Source: Lentimicrobiaceae bacterium
Lineage (GTDB): Bacteria > Bacteroidota > Bacteroidia > Bacteroidales > F082
DNA: 60,923 nucleotides
Assembly (NCBI GenBank): GCA_002708315.1
Contig: PANC01000009.1
Location: 61,834 to 122,756, forward strand
Direction of reading: 5' to 3'
Part shown: positions 43,083 to 52,673 of the stretch, in pieces
How positions within the stretch are numbered: position 1 is the first letter of the stretch
How the letters are laid out: every line of letters starts with the position of its first letter
Notes under the pieces: model-generated
Databases searched by the model: none
The model's input: only the letters and a program-made list of their open reading frames with translations
Told to the model about the DNA's origin: nothing
Translations under genes and position numbers: made by a program

Positions 43083-44552
43083 ATGAGTAGATCTCTTCAA
43101 ATATATAATACCTTAAGCCGTAAAAAGGAGATTTTTGAGCCAGTTAAAGCACCAAATGTAGGCATGTATGTATGTGGTCCTACCGTCTATGGTGATGCTC
43201 ACCTGGGACATGCTCGTCCGGCAATAACATTTGATATTGTATTTAGATATTTGATGCATATTGATTACAAAGTTCGCTATGTTAGAAACATAACTGATGT
43301 TGGTCATCTTGAAAATGATGCTGATGAAGGTGAAGATAAGATCGCAAAAAAGGCTCGGCTAGAAAAATTGGAGCCAATGGAAGTTGTGAAGTTTTATACT
43401 GACAGATATCATCAAAATATGGATCAGCTCAACGTCCTTCATCCAAGCATTGAGCCAGTGGCTTCGGGTCATATTATTGAACAGATTGAACTCATTAAAT
43501 CAATACTCAAGAATGGGTATGCATACGAGTCCCAGGGATCTGTTTATTTTGATGTTGATAAATATGGCCATGATTATAATTATGGAAAATTATCAGGTAG
43601 GAAAACGGAAGATCTACTTGAAAATACCAGAAAACTTTCGGGCCAAGATCAAAAAAAGAATAGTTTTGATTTTGCACTTTGGAAAAAATCCGATTCAAAA
43701 CATATAATGCATTGGCCATCTCCATGGAGCGAAGGTTATCCCGCTTGGCATCTTGAGTGCTCAGCTATGGGGGAAAAATATTTAGGTGATAAAATTGATA
43801 TTCATGGCGGTGGTATGGATTTATTATTTCCTCATCATGAGTCTGAGATTGCTCAATCCAATGCAAGCCGTGGGCATGATCCAGTAAAATATTGGATGCA
43901 TAATAATATGATCACCATTGATGGTCAGAAAATGGGGAAATCCTTAAATAATTTCATAACCCTTGATGAGTTTTTTACTGGTAACCATGATTCTTTGGAA
44001 AAAGCATATGGCCCAATGACAATAAGATTTTTTATTCTACAGGCACATTATCGTAGTACCCTAGATTTTTCAAATGAAGCTCTTCAGGCTGCAGAAAAAG
44101 GAATGAAAAAACTTCTTGGAATAGCCGAGGTAATTGAAAAGTTACAACCATCTGCGAATACATCAGTTAATATTGAGGTATTTCATGACAAACTTTACGA
44201 TGCAATAGATGATGATTTTAATACTCCAATTGCCATTGCCCACCTATTTGACTTATCTAAAATTATAAATCAAGTGAATGATGGAAAAGCATCGCTTACA
44301 AAATCAGACATAGAAAAAATCAAGAAGTTATATTCTTCATTTGTTTATGACATACTTGGGTTAAAAAATGATTTTATAGACTCCAAGGATGATTCATTGG
44401 TATCCGAATTAATGGAAACCATATTAACCTTACGAAGGAATGCCAAGGATAATAAGGATTGGGCCACAGCTGATAAGATCAGAGATGAGCTTGCCAAGCT
44501 AAACATAAGTGTAAAGGACACTAAGGATGGCGCTGATTGGAGCATTAATTAA
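43083..44552 (+). CDS. cysS: Cysteinyl-tRNA synthetase
   Basis: CysS charges tRNA-Cys. The 489-residue class I enzyme has the zinc-binding cysteine and HIGH-type motif together in [15 protein letters not shown], the second zinc site in WHLECSAM and the [13 protein letters not shown] region, and the KMSKS loop as KMGKSLNN. The C-terminal DALR-type helical part and the short final module ([18 protein letters not shown]) complete it. Length is close to the family norm. Convergent with the acyl-CoA dehydrogenase gene (11-base gap). Confidence 0.97.
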   Translation: MSRSLQIYNTLSRKKEIFEPVKAPNVGMYVCGPTVYGDAHLGHARPAITFDIVFRYLMHIDYKVRYVRNITDVGHLENDADEGEDKIAKKARLEKLEPMEVVKFYTDRYHQNMDQLNVLHPSIEPVASGHIIEQIELIKSILKNGYAYESQGSVYFDVDKYGHDYNYGKLSGRKTEDLLENTRKLSGQDQKKNSFDFALWKKSDSKHIMHWPSPWSEGYPAWHLECSAMGEKYLGDKIDIHGGGMDLLFPHHESEIAQSNASRGHDPVKYWMHNNMITIDGQKMGKSLNNFITLDEFFTGNHDSLEKAYGPMTIRFFILQAHYRSTLDFSNEALQAAEKGMKKLLGIAEVIEKLQPSANTSVNIEVFHDKLYDAIDDDFNTPIAIAHLFDLSKIINQVNDGKASLTKSDIEKIKKLYSSFVYDILGLKNDFIDSKDDSLVSELMETILTLRRNAKDNKDWATADKIRDELAKLNISVKDTKDGADWSIN

Positions 44553-44563
44553 GTATTTTATGT

Positions 44564-45730
44564 TCATTCAAAGGCAGCTATGCCAGTGATATCTAAGCCA
44601 GTAATTAGTAAGTGAATATCATGAGTTCCTTCATAAGTTATTACAGATTCTAGATTCATCATATGGCGCATTATTGGAAAGTCACCTGTGATGCCCATAG
44701 CACCCAATACTTGCCGGCTTTCTCTCGCAATATTTAAAGCCATTTCAACATTATTTCGTTTTGCCATTGATATTTGAGATGGAGTGGCATTATCCTTATT
44801 TTTAAGAGTGCCAAGTCGCCATGCCATCAATTGGGCCTTTGTAATCTCTGTTACCATTTCTGCGAGTTTTTTCTGCTGGAGCTGGAAAGATGCTATGGGC
44901 TTTCCAAATTGCTTTCTTTCCAATGAATATTTTAAAGCAGTATTATAGCAATCAATGGCTGCTCCAATTGCTCCCCAGGATATTCCGTAACGTGCAGAAT
45001 TTAGACATTTTAGAGGCCCCTTAATGCCTTGTATATTTGGTAAAATATTTTCTTTTGGCACTTCAACATTGTCAAAAACAAGTTCACCGGTTATTGATGA
45101 CCTCAAAGACCACTTTTTTAAAGTTTCGGGTGCGGTAAATCCTTTCATGTCTTTTTCGACGATTAAACCTCTGATAACATTATTATCATCCTTTGCCCAT
45201 ACAACAGCAATATCAGCAATAGGGGAGTTTGTTATCCACATTTTAGATCCATTTAGCAGTAAATAATCACCTTTATCTTCAATCTGAGTTAACATACCAC
45301 CAGGATCAGAGCCATGGTTAGGCTCTGTTAATCCAAAACAGCCTATTAATTCACCTGATGCAAGCTTGGGTAGATATTTCATTTTTTGATCCTCGCTACC
45401 AAAGGTATATATGGGATACATTACAAGAGAGCTTTGAACCGATGCAGCAGATCTTATTCCCGAATCTCCACGTTCAAGTTCTGTCATGATTATACCGTAA
45501 GAGATCTGGTCAAGTCCAGCACCTCCATATTTTTCGGGAATATATGGACCAAATGCACCAATTTCACCCATTTCCCTTATTAAATGTTTAGGAAACATGT
45601 GATCTTGTGCCGCATTGTCAATGATTGGAATAACCGAACGGTTAACCCATTCACGTATAGACTCTCTTATAATTATTTGTTCATCACTAAGCAAATCATC
45701 AATTAAAAAATAGTCCGGGAATAACTTCAT
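44564..45730 (-). CDS. gcdH: Acyl-CoA dehydrogenase, glutaryl-CoA dehydrogenase type
   Basis: The 388-residue flavoenzyme matches glutaryl-CoA dehydrogenase, which oxidises and decarboxylates glutaryl-CoA to crotonyl-CoA in lysine and tryptophan breakdown. The specific signature SVQSSLVMYPI preceded by the substrate-binding Arg (GIRSAA), the GCFGLTEPNHGSDPGGM flavin motif, and the catalytic Glu in YEGTHDIH are all present. Butyryl-CoA dehydrogenases lack the SVQSSL motif. The product crotonyl-CoA could be hydrated by the enoyl-CoA hydratase at 3 kb, although the genes are far apart. Confidence 0.88.
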   Translation of the reverse strand: MKLFPDYFLIDDLLSDEQIIIRESIREWVNRSVIPIIDNAAQDHMFPKHLIREMGEIGAFGPYIPEKYGGAGLDQISYGIIMTELERGDSGIRSAASVQSSLVMYPIYTFGSEDQKMKYLPKLASGELIGCFGLTEPNHGSDPGGMLTQIEDKGDYLLLNGSKMWITNSPIADIAVVWAKDDNNVIRGLIVEKDMKGFTAPETLKKWSLRSSITGELVFDNVEVPKENILPNIQGIKGPLKCLNSARYGISWGAIGAAIDCYNTALKYSLERKQFGKPIASFQLQQKKLAEMVTEITKAQLMAWRLGTLKNKDNATPSQISMAKRNNVEMALNIARESRQVLGAMGITGDFPIMRHMMNLESVITYEGTHDIHLLITGLDITGIAAFE

Positions 45731-45881
45731 GTGAAAATATATTATGGTTTTTCTAATTCTACGTCAAAAGAATACATTTTAGCCAAAATTTAAATGAAAT
45801 GGATTATTTGTATATTCGCTTTCCTTAGCACTAAATACAACATACTTTAAAAAAGCGATTACATGCAATTGTATTTTTTTC

Positions 45882-45899
45882 ATTGTAGTTTATTACAAT
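45882..45899. repeat. Inverted repeat between gcdH and ridA
   Basis: ATTGTA, six bases, TACAAT: perfect arms in a 266-base divergent control region. A second short repeat (TACA/TGTA) precedes it. An operator is possible. Confidence 0.3.
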
Positions 45900-45996
45900 A
45901 GATAATAACTCAAAAGTAATCTTTTTTATCTTGGCGGACATTCCAAATTGTTGGTTTATTGTTTCAAATTTATCACATGTATTAATGATATGATAT

Positions 45997-46380
45997 ATGA
46001 AGAAAATAATCTTTACTAAAAATGCTCCAGAACCTGTTGGCCCTTATAGTCAGGCTGTTGAAAAAAATGGGATGCTATTTATTTCTGGTCAAATAGGCAT
46101 TGATCCATCCACAGGTAAACTTGTTGCAGGGGATGTGTCAGAACAAACCGATATGGTATTGAAAAATATTCAGGCTATTGTTTCGGAAGCTGGCTATGGT
46201 TATAACCTTCAGAATATATTAAAATGCACAATTTATCTCAAGGATATGGCATATTATGCTGATATGAACAGTGTGTATTCCAAATACTTTTCATCTGATG
46301 CACCAGCTAGAGCTGCTTTTGCAGTGAGGGAATTGCCATTGGATGTAATGGTTGAAATTGAAGCTATAGCTATGAGGTAA
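45997..46380 (+). CDS. ridA: RidA family reactive enamine/imine deaminase
   Basis: RidA hydrolyses reactive enamines and imines released by PLP enzymes such as threonine dehydratase, protecting other enzymes. The 127-residue product has the classical features: PEPVGPYSQAV at the N-terminus, FISGQIGIDPSTGKL, and the active-site arginine in DAPARAAFAVRELP followed by VMVEIEAIA. Length is typical. It is divergent from the glutaryl-CoA dehydrogenase gene and followed by a small membrane protein gene 48 bases on. Confidence 0.95.
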   Translation: MKKIIFTKNAPEPVGPYSQAVEKNGMLFISGQIGIDPSTGKLVAGDVSEQTDMVLKNIQAIVSEAGYGYNLQNILKCTIYLKDMAYYADMNSVYSKYFSSDAPARAAFAVRELPLDVMVEIEAIAMR

Positions 46381-46428
46381 TATAACAATATACAAATTGA
46401 TTATACTTAACTAATTAAATATACTATT

Positions 46429-46965
46429 ATGAATGAAAGAATTAAAACAAATTGGTGGCTATTGCTTATAATTGGAATTATTTTTCTTGTATTATCAGTA
46501 AAAATAATGACGCATCCTGCATCATCTATACTCGGTTTAGCAGTCTTTATAGGCTGGGCATGTCTTATATCAGGTATTATACAGATGGGGTATTCATTAT
46601 CTTCAAAAGATTCAGGCTCAAATCGAAAATGGCGTCTTTTTAATGGAGTTATTAATCTGGTTTTCGGTATTATTTTCTTGTCCCACCCAACTTTAACAGC
46701 ACAGGCATTGCCATTTATATTCGGGTTTTGGATGATATTTATTGGAATAACAACATTCTTCCATGGTATGAAGGAAACGGATTTTAATGTATCAGGAGGA
46801 TGGTTTGATATGCTACTTGGAGTAATAATTACAATTGGAGGTATTTGGATAAGCTATAACCCTGCAATGGAAGCAATAATGCTCACATGGTTATTGTCAC
46901 TTGGATTTATGTTTTATGGCTTTTATTTTGTCGTAGGGTCTGTTATGCTGGCAAGATTAAAGTAA
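46429..46965 (+). CDS. HdeD-like (DUF308) membrane protein
   Basis: The 178-residue product has six predicted membrane segments in three hairpins, with repeated small motifs (LVLSVKIMTHPASSI, LVFGIIFLSHPTLTAQ, GGIWISYNPAME), the pattern of the DUF308/HdeD family. HdeD is linked to acid resistance in enterobacteria, but the role elsewhere is unknown. Convergent with the PabA/TrpG-type gene, only three bases apart. Confidence 0.85.
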   Translation: MNERIKTNWWLLLIIGIIFLVLSVKIMTHPASSILGLAVFIGWACLISGIIQMGYSLSSKDSGSNRKWRLFNGVINLVFGIIFLSHPTLTAQALPFIFGFWMIFIGITTFFHGMKETDFNVSGGWFDMLLGVIITIGGIWISYNPAMEAIMLTWLLSLGFMFYGFYFVVGSVMLARLK

Positions 46966-46968
46966 TTT

Positions 46969-47529
46969 TTAAAGCCAATTTTTCATAATATTTATACCAT
47001 ATTCTGTCATTATTGATTCAGGGTGAAACTGAAGTCCAATTATTGGTAGTTCCACATGCCTTATGGCCATATTAAGGCCGTTTTCATCTCTTAAAATGAT
47101 TTCTAATGTATCTGGCATGCTAATTTCTTCAATATTCCATGAATGATAATGGCCTATGAAAAAATTGTCAGGAATACCATTGAATATATCATCTCGGATT
47201 AAAATATTTGCAAGGTTTTTTATACCATGCATTGGGGTCGACATTTGTATTAGTTTTCCTCCAAATAACTCTCCAATGGCTTCATTACCAAGGCATATTC
47301 CAAGAATGGGCTTTGCTGCATAAAATTTCTTTAAAAACCATAATAAATCACCAGCATCTTTTACAACACCAGGTCCTGGAGAGATGAGGACCTTGTCAAA
47401 CATATTTGGAGAAATTTTATTTAACTCGTCATTTTTAACCACCAAATAATCAAATACTCCAGCCCGTTCAACTAGCTGCACAAGATTATGTGTGAACGAA
47501 TCATAGTTATCAATTATTAGCAACTTCAT
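46969..47529 (-). CDS. Aminodeoxychorismate/anthranilate synthase glutaminase subunit (PabA/TrpG)
   Basis: This class I glutamine amidotransferase of 186 residues releases ammonia from glutamine for 4-amino-4-deoxychorismate (folate) or anthranilate (tryptophan) synthesis. The triad is intact: Cys79 in GICLGNEA and His/Glu in FHPES; the start IIDNYDSFTHNLVQ and ISPGPG are typical. The residues after the nucleophile read GNEA where most members have GHQA. Since no trpE or trpD neighbours it, a folate role is as likely as tryptophan. The HAD phosphatase gene lies 62 bases upstream in the same direction. Confidence 0.9.
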   Translation of the reverse strand: MKLLIIDNYDSFTHNLVQLVERAGVFDYLVVKNDELNKISPNMFDKVLISPGPGVVKDAGDLLWFLKKFYAAKPILGICLGNEAIGELFGGKLIQMSTPMHGIKNLANILIRDDIFNGIPDNFFIGHYHSWNIEEISMPDTLEIILRDENGLNMAIRHVELPIIGLQFHPESIMTEYGINIMKNWL

Positions 47530-47591
47530 TATATATCTTGAAAAATTAGCTCATCCTGTTTCGAGAACTCAACCAGATTTCAGGATTATTG

Positions 47592-48236
47592 TTAGGAAAT
47601 ATTTGTCCCTTCAACTAACAACCCATCATTAAATATATCTCGTATTCTCTCAGGTTCAGCTATCGTGTAGGTTAGCAGTCCAAGTTTTTTTGCTGCATCT
47701 ATATTTTCAGGTTTGTCGTCAATAAATAGAGTTTCTTCTGGAATCATCCCATGCTGATTAATAACGAATTCATAAATCTCAGGGTTTGGTTTCAGGAGGT
47801 GCAGGTCAAAGGAAAAGTAGGCCTTATGAAAAAGTTCGTCAAACTCACGGTACCCAAACCTCAATTGTAAGTCTCTGACAAATAAATCATAATGAATTTC
47901 ATTGGAGTTGCTAAGCAGGTATATGTTGTAGTTTTCCTTGACCTTTTCAATAATTTCAATTCTCTCCTTTGGGATATCGTACAAGAGTGCATTCCAGGCG
48001 TAGTCAATTTCTTGGTCAGTAACTTCAATGCCCATGAAAGATCTTAACTTTTGTCTGAATAATTCAGGAGTAAGTATACCCTTTTCAAATTTTGCTATAA
48101 TACTCTCAACAAATACAGGGCTCATCAATTTCTCAAAACTTGAGAACCCAAGCGTTACAAACTCATTCATAGTGCGCTCTGGATCAATGTCTAGAATTAC
48201 TCCTCCAAAATCGAAGATTATATTTTTTACATTCAT
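47592..48236 (-). CDS. HAD superfamily phosphatase (YihX-like)
   Basis: The 214-residue product is a subfamily IA HAD hydrolase. Motif I is FDFGGVILDID, in which the second Asp of DxD is Gly, as in many YihX-like members; motif II is YLLSNSNEIH; motif III/IV is LKPNPEIYEF and FIDDKPENIDAA. E. coli YihX dephosphorylates glucose 1-phosphate; the substrate here is unknown. Confidence 0.88.
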   Translation of the reverse strand: MNVKNIIFDFGGVILDIDPERTMNEFVTLGFSSFEKLMSPVFVESIIAKFEKGILTPELFRQKLRSFMGIEVTDQEIDYAWNALLYDIPKERIEIIEKVKENYNIYLLSNSNEIHYDLFVRDLQLRFGYREFDELFHKAYFSFDLHLLKPNPEIYEFVINQHGMIPEETLFIDDKPENIDAAKKLGLLTYTIAEPERIRDIFNDGLLVEGTNIS

Positions 48237-48479
48237 TTTTCTATTTCCTTAATTAAATAAAAGTAGCAATTAATTTGAATCCGTAAAAATGACAATATTT
48301 TCTAACGTGATGGTTGCTTTTAACTATTTTATTTAATAAGATGTCCATAAAATAAGATATGGGTTTTCATTTCTTATTAATCAAAAAGTAATAATCATTA
48401 ATGGGTTGATTTTTTAACCATAACCTTATATTAGATAGCTAAAAGAAATTAAAAAACATGTAAAACAATATATTATTAA

Positions 48480-48500
48480 TTGTACTATATTGTAGCACAA
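48480..48500. promoter_or_regulatory. Operator-like palindrome before the RND efflux operon
   Basis: TTGTACTA, five bases, TAGCACAA form a 21-base inverted repeat (7 of 8 arm positions pair) ending 19 bases before the adaptor ATG, where a dimeric repressor such as a TetR-type protein would block transcription. No regulator gene lies next to it. Confidence 0.5.
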
Positions 48501-48519
48501 TTAAAGTGCAAAGAAAACT

Positions 48520-49554
48520 ATGAAAAACTTACTGATATTTACTTTATCTATATTACTATCTATCGGAGTTTTATCTTCATGTAAAGAGCATAAAAACACT
48601 AAAAAAAATCCTCTATCTATTAACGTAAAGGTTATTTCTGTTGAATCGATGCTTATGAATAAGGTAGTAGAATATAGTGGTAATATACTACCTTATAAAA
48701 CCATTAAACAAGGATTTATGGTTTCAGGAAAAGTTCAAAGTGTATTTGTCGAAAATGGAGATTATATTGAACAAGGTAAGATAATAGCAGCTCTTGATCC
48801 AACAGATTATCAGTTTGCAGTGGATGCCGCGTTAGCTCAATTCGATGAGGCAGCGAAAGAATATGTAAGGCTCAAAAGCATGTATGACAAGGGTAGCTTG
48901 ACTCAGTCAGATTATGATAAAGTGACCGCAGATGTAGAGGAGGCCGAGGCAAATTATGGCTATAAGAAGAGGCAGCTTAGTGAAACAAAATTATATGCAG
49001 CACATTCGGGATATGTTGTATCTGAAGGAGTTCAGCCCGGAGAGGTAATTTCGCAGGGTATGCCCTTATTTGGTATCGTATATACCGATACTGTTTATGC
49101 CGAAGCAGCTGTACCTGAACAGGAAATAAATTTCTTTTTCGAAAATATGATTGTTGAACTATACGCTCCTGCATTAAATGAATACTATTTTGGAATAATT
49201 GAACAAATAGAAGCTGTTGCTGATAAAGCTGCAAGATCTTTTCCTGTAAAAGCAAAAGTTGCAAATGTTGACAATCTTTTGAAACCTGGTATGATAGCAT
49301 TTATGAATGTAGAGCTAAGGGAATTGGAAGGTGTAATATCAATTCCTGCCGAGGCAGTAGTTACCGACGCAAATGGACATAAGTATGTATTTACCGTGAC
49401 AAATGATACAGCAATAAACAAGCAACGAGTAAGCTGTGGAATTGCAATGGATTCCAATGTTAAAATACTTAAGGGATTAGACCCTGGTGATATAATTGTA
49501 GTTGAAGGACAAACTAAATTATACAGAGGCGCTAAGGTTAAAATCACTAATTAA
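48520..49554 (+). CDS. RND efflux periplasmic adaptor (membrane fusion protein)
   Basis: The 344-residue lipoprotein (lipobox LSSC, Cys21) is the adaptor of a tripartite efflux pump. It has the biotinyl-lipoyl-like half motifs (GFMVSGKVQSVFVENGDYIEQGKIIAALDPTDYQ and KLYAAHSGYVVSEGVQPGEVISQG), split by a helical hairpin (about 95-140), then beta-barrel and membrane-proximal parts. It is first in the operon adaptor, permease (22-base gap), TolC (10-base gap). The substrate is unknown. Confidence 0.94.
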   Translation: MKNLLIFTLSILLSIGVLSSCKEHKNTKKNPLSINVKVISVESMLMNKVVEYSGNILPYKTIKQGFMVSGKVQSVFVENGDYIEQGKIIAALDPTDYQFAVDAALAQFDEAAKEYVRLKSMYDKGSLTQSDYDKVTADVEEAEANYGYKKRQLSETKLYAAHSGYVVSEGVQPGEVISQGMPLFGIVYTDTVYAEAAVPEQEINFFFENMIVELYAPALNEYYFGIIEQIEAVADKAARSFPVKAKVANVDNLLKPGMIAFMNVELRELEGVISIPAEAVVTDANGHKYVFTVTNDTAINKQRVSCGIAMDSNVKILKGLDPGDIIVVEGQTKLYRGAKVKITN

Positions 49555-49576
49555 CAACAACTGAAACTCATATTCC

Positions 49577-52500
49577 ATGAATATCATCAAGTCATCCCTT
49601 AAACACCATCAGATATCGTTAATATCCATACTTATTATCTTCATTGCGGGGATTTATTCATTGAGCACTATGTCTCGTCGTTCAGATCCGGAAATTACAG
49701 TAAGACAAGCATTAATAGTATGCTATTATCCTGGCGCAAAGGCTGTGCAAGTTGAAGAGCAGGTAACCAAGCAAATTGAAGATAAACTTTTCTCATATGC
49801 GGAGGTAAAAAAGGATGATACCTATTCCAACTCCTATGATAATATGGTTATTTTAACTGTAACTCTAGAGGATTGGGTTAAGATTCCAGATCTTTTTTGG
49901 GAACGTTTAGGCCAGGGCCTAATCCAGTTGGCAAATACTAAATTACCAGACGGAGTAATAGGACCAATTGTTAATTCTGATTTTGGTGATGTCGTGGCTT
50001 TGCTAATTGGGGTTGAATCGGAGAAAAGCTCCTATAGTGAGATTCAGGAGTATATAGGAATTTTAGAAAATTCAATTCGTCGTATCCCTGCAACTTCCAA
50101 GATAGATAAGCTTGGATATTGGTCGGATGAGATTCAGGTAAGCACGAGTTCTGCAAAACTGGCACAATATAATATTCAGCTAAACGATATAATAGATATA
50201 CTAAAAAGCCAGAATACAATAAAATATGCTGGTTATATTGAGTCGGATTATTCCAAGATAAATCTACATGCAACTGGACTTTTTAAGGAAATAGATCAGC
50301 TAAAAAATCAACAGGTTGGAGAGACAGCAGAGGGATCAATAATACGTCTAAAGGATATTGCAACTGTAGAAAGAATTCGTCAGGATCCAACTAAATATAT
50401 TCGTGTAAACGGCAAAGAAAGTAATACAATGCTAGTATCACTGCAAATGCAACATGGATATAATATTGTTGATTATGGTAAGGAAGTAGACAAGGCAATT
50501 GCAGACTGTAAGAAATTACTTCCTTCGGATTTAAATATTACCATAATTAATAATCAACCAGATACTGTTAAAAAAGCAGTAAATGATTTCTTGAGAGAGT
50601 TCCTAATAGCAGTAGCGGCGGTAATATTAGTGATAATGCTGTTGTTACCATTCAACATAGCTATGATTGCATCATTTGCCATTCCAATTTCAGTTGGCAT
50701 GACATTTACATTTTTGAATCTTTTTGGCTTTGAGCTGCAACAGGTATCCCTTGCTTCATTGATTGTTGTTTTGGGAATGGTAGTTGATGATGCGGTTGTA
50801 GTAATTGATAATTATGTGTCAAAACTTGATGCTGGTATGAAAAGATTTGATGCAGCATGGAAAGCAGCCTCTGAATTTTCGATGCCTATGATTTCTTCTG
50901 CCTTAACAATTATAATGTCCTTTTTACCTCTGGTTTTTGTTTTGAGTGGGGATGTGGGAGAGTTTCTAATGTCACTTCCAATTACCATAGCGATTGCTAC
51001 CACATGTTCCCTAATTGTAGCATTTTTCCTCACGCCATTTCTGGCTTTTCTTCTCATTAAAAAGGGTCTTAAAAAAGATGAAAAGGAAGACGAAAGCAAA
51101 AAAAAGAAATTCTCACTACTTAATATTATACAGATTTCATTTGATAAGTTAATAGACTTTTCAATGGGTCACAAAAAAATAACTCTTTTCATTGGCTTGG
51201 CAGTAATATTTCTGGGTGTTTATTTCATGAAGTTTCCAAAGCAAAGTTTCTTTCCAAAAGCGCAGAGAGATCAATTTGTAATACAAGTGATGGAACCCAT
51301 GGGAACAAAGCTTGAAATTACAAATGGTGATATTAAAAAGATTGAAGATATTCTGAAAAAGGATGAGTCAATAACCTCGTTTTCAAGTTTTGTTGGTACT
51401 TCAGCACCAAGAGTTTATTACAGTTTTTCTCCTGTTTTTCCCCAAGAAAGTTATGGGATGATACTTGTAAATACTGAAAGTGCAGATAAAACAGCCATAT
51501 TGTCGGCTAAGTATCTTGATGATTTACAAAATCTTCTTCCCAATGCACAGGTTGATGTAATGGAATTCTCTCAGGGAGCTCCCACACTTTCGGCTGTTGA
51601 AGTAAGAATTTCAGGCGATAATCATAATGAGCTAAAAAGAATAGGGGAGAGTGTAAAGAACGTATTGAGAAATACAGATGGAACTAGGCTTATTGTTGAA
51701 GATTTTAAAAATAACTTTTTTATAAATGTTAATGTTAATGATATAATTGCCAATCAAACAGGCTATACCACAGAGATTATTGCAGACCTATTAGCTGCAG
51801 GATTCTATGGCGCTCCTCTGTCAACTTTTTGGGAGGGAGATGATCCTATTCCAATAACCTTTAGATTAGATAAAGAATCAAGGGAGAATTATAATGATAT
51901 TATGAATACATACCTGGGGTCTCCAATTACCGGACAGTATAATACATTAAGAACAATGGCAGAAATATCTCCTGAATGGCAATTTGGTATGCTAACAAGA
52001 AGAAACGGAATCCCTACCCTAACAGTAGGGGCCAAATGTCAAAATGGTTATATATCTTCCGATATTCAGGCTGCAGTTCAACCCGCAATAGATACCATTC
52101 AATTAAAACCTGGTTACTTCATAGAATACGGTGGTGTGGTTAAGAGTAAGAATAAAACATTTGGAGAAATGGTAATAGCTTTGATAATAAGCTTAGTAGC
52201 TATTTTTATTATTTTATTGTTTGTTTTTAAAGATATAAAGCGACCATTAATAATAATGATTTCAATACCTCTAACACTATTTGGGTCAATGCTCGGTCTA
52301 CTAATCACAGGTAATGTATTTAGCTTTACTGCTTTTGTAGGTCTGATTGCATTGGTTGGAATTGTCATACGTAATGGAGTTATTATGGTAGAATATAGTG
52401 ATGAGCTGGTTGAAACAGAGGGTTTATCTAGAAATGATGCCGCGCTTGAATCTGCCAAACGAAGATTGAGACCAATATTTCTAACCACAATGGCTGCGGC

Positions 52501-52663
52501 CATAGGCGTTGTTCCAATGATAGTATTAAAGGATACACTCTGGGCTCCCCTTGCAAGTGTTTTTGCGTTTGGAATAGTATTCTCAATGATAATTAATTTT
52601 ATGGTTTTACCAGTATTCTATGCATGGTTCATAAAATCATCAAAAAGTATTGAAAATAAATAA
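49577..52663 (+). CDS. RND family efflux permease (AcrB/HAE1-like)
   Basis: The 1028-residue inner-membrane transporter exports drugs or other amphiphiles using the proton gradient. It has the RND layout of 12 membrane segments with two large periplasmic loops. The proton-relay acids are in VVLGMVVDDAVVVIDNY (TM4), and the second half repeats FVGLIALVGIVIRNGVIMVEY. The N-terminus is ISILIIFIAGIYSLSTMSRRSDPEI. No heavy-metal-specific signature was recognised, so drug or metabolite efflux is the better guess. It lies between adaptor and TolC genes. Confidence 0.95.
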   Translation: MNIIKSSLKHHQISLISILIIFIAGIYSLSTMSRRSDPEITVRQALIVCYYPGAKAVQVEEQVTKQIEDKLFSYAEVKKDDTYSNSYDNMVILTVTLEDWVKIPDLFWERLGQGLIQLANTKLPDGVIGPIVNSDFGDVVALLIGVESEKSSYSEIQEYIGILENSIRRIPATSKIDKLGYWSDEIQVSTSSAKLAQYNIQLNDIIDILKSQNTIKYAGYIESDYSKINLHATGLFKEIDQLKNQQVGETAEGSIIRLKDIATVERIRQDPTKYIRVNGKESNTMLVSLQMQHGYNIVDYGKEVDKAIADCKKLLPSDLNITIINNQPDTVKKAVNDFLREFLIAVAAVILVIMLLLPFNIAMIASFAIPISVGMTFTFLNLFGFELQQVSLASLIVVLGMVVDDAVVVIDNYVSKLDAGMKRFDAAWKAASEFSMPMISSALTIIMSFLPLVFVLSGDVGEFLMSLPITIAIATTCSLIVAFFLTPFLAFLLIKKGLKKDEKEDESKKKKFSLLNIIQISFDKLIDFSMGHKKITLFIGLAVIFLGVYFMKFPKQSFFPKAQRDQFVIQVMEPMGTKLEITNGDIKKIEDILKKDESITSFSSFVGTSAPRVYYSFSPVFPQESYGMILVNTESADKTAILSAKYLDDLQNLLPNAQVDVMEFSQGAPTLSAVEVRISGDNHNELKRIGESVKNVLRNTDGTRLIVEDFKNNFFINVNVNDIIANQTGYTTEIIADLLAAGFYGAPLSTFWEGDDPIPITFRLDKESRENYNDIMNTYLGSPITGQYNTLRTMAEISPEWQFGMLTRRNGIPTLTVGAKCQNGYISSDIQAAVQPAIDTIQLKPGYFIEYGGVVKSKNKTFGEMVIALIISLVAIFIILLFVFKDIKRPLIIMISIPLTLFGSMLGLLITGNVFSFTAFVGLIALVGIVIRNGVIMVEYSDELVETEGLSRNDAALESAKRRLRPIFLTTMAAAIGVVPMIVLKDTLWAPLASVFAFGIVFSMIINFMVLPVFYAWFIKSSKSIENK

Positions 52664-52673
52664 AGCACTCTTT

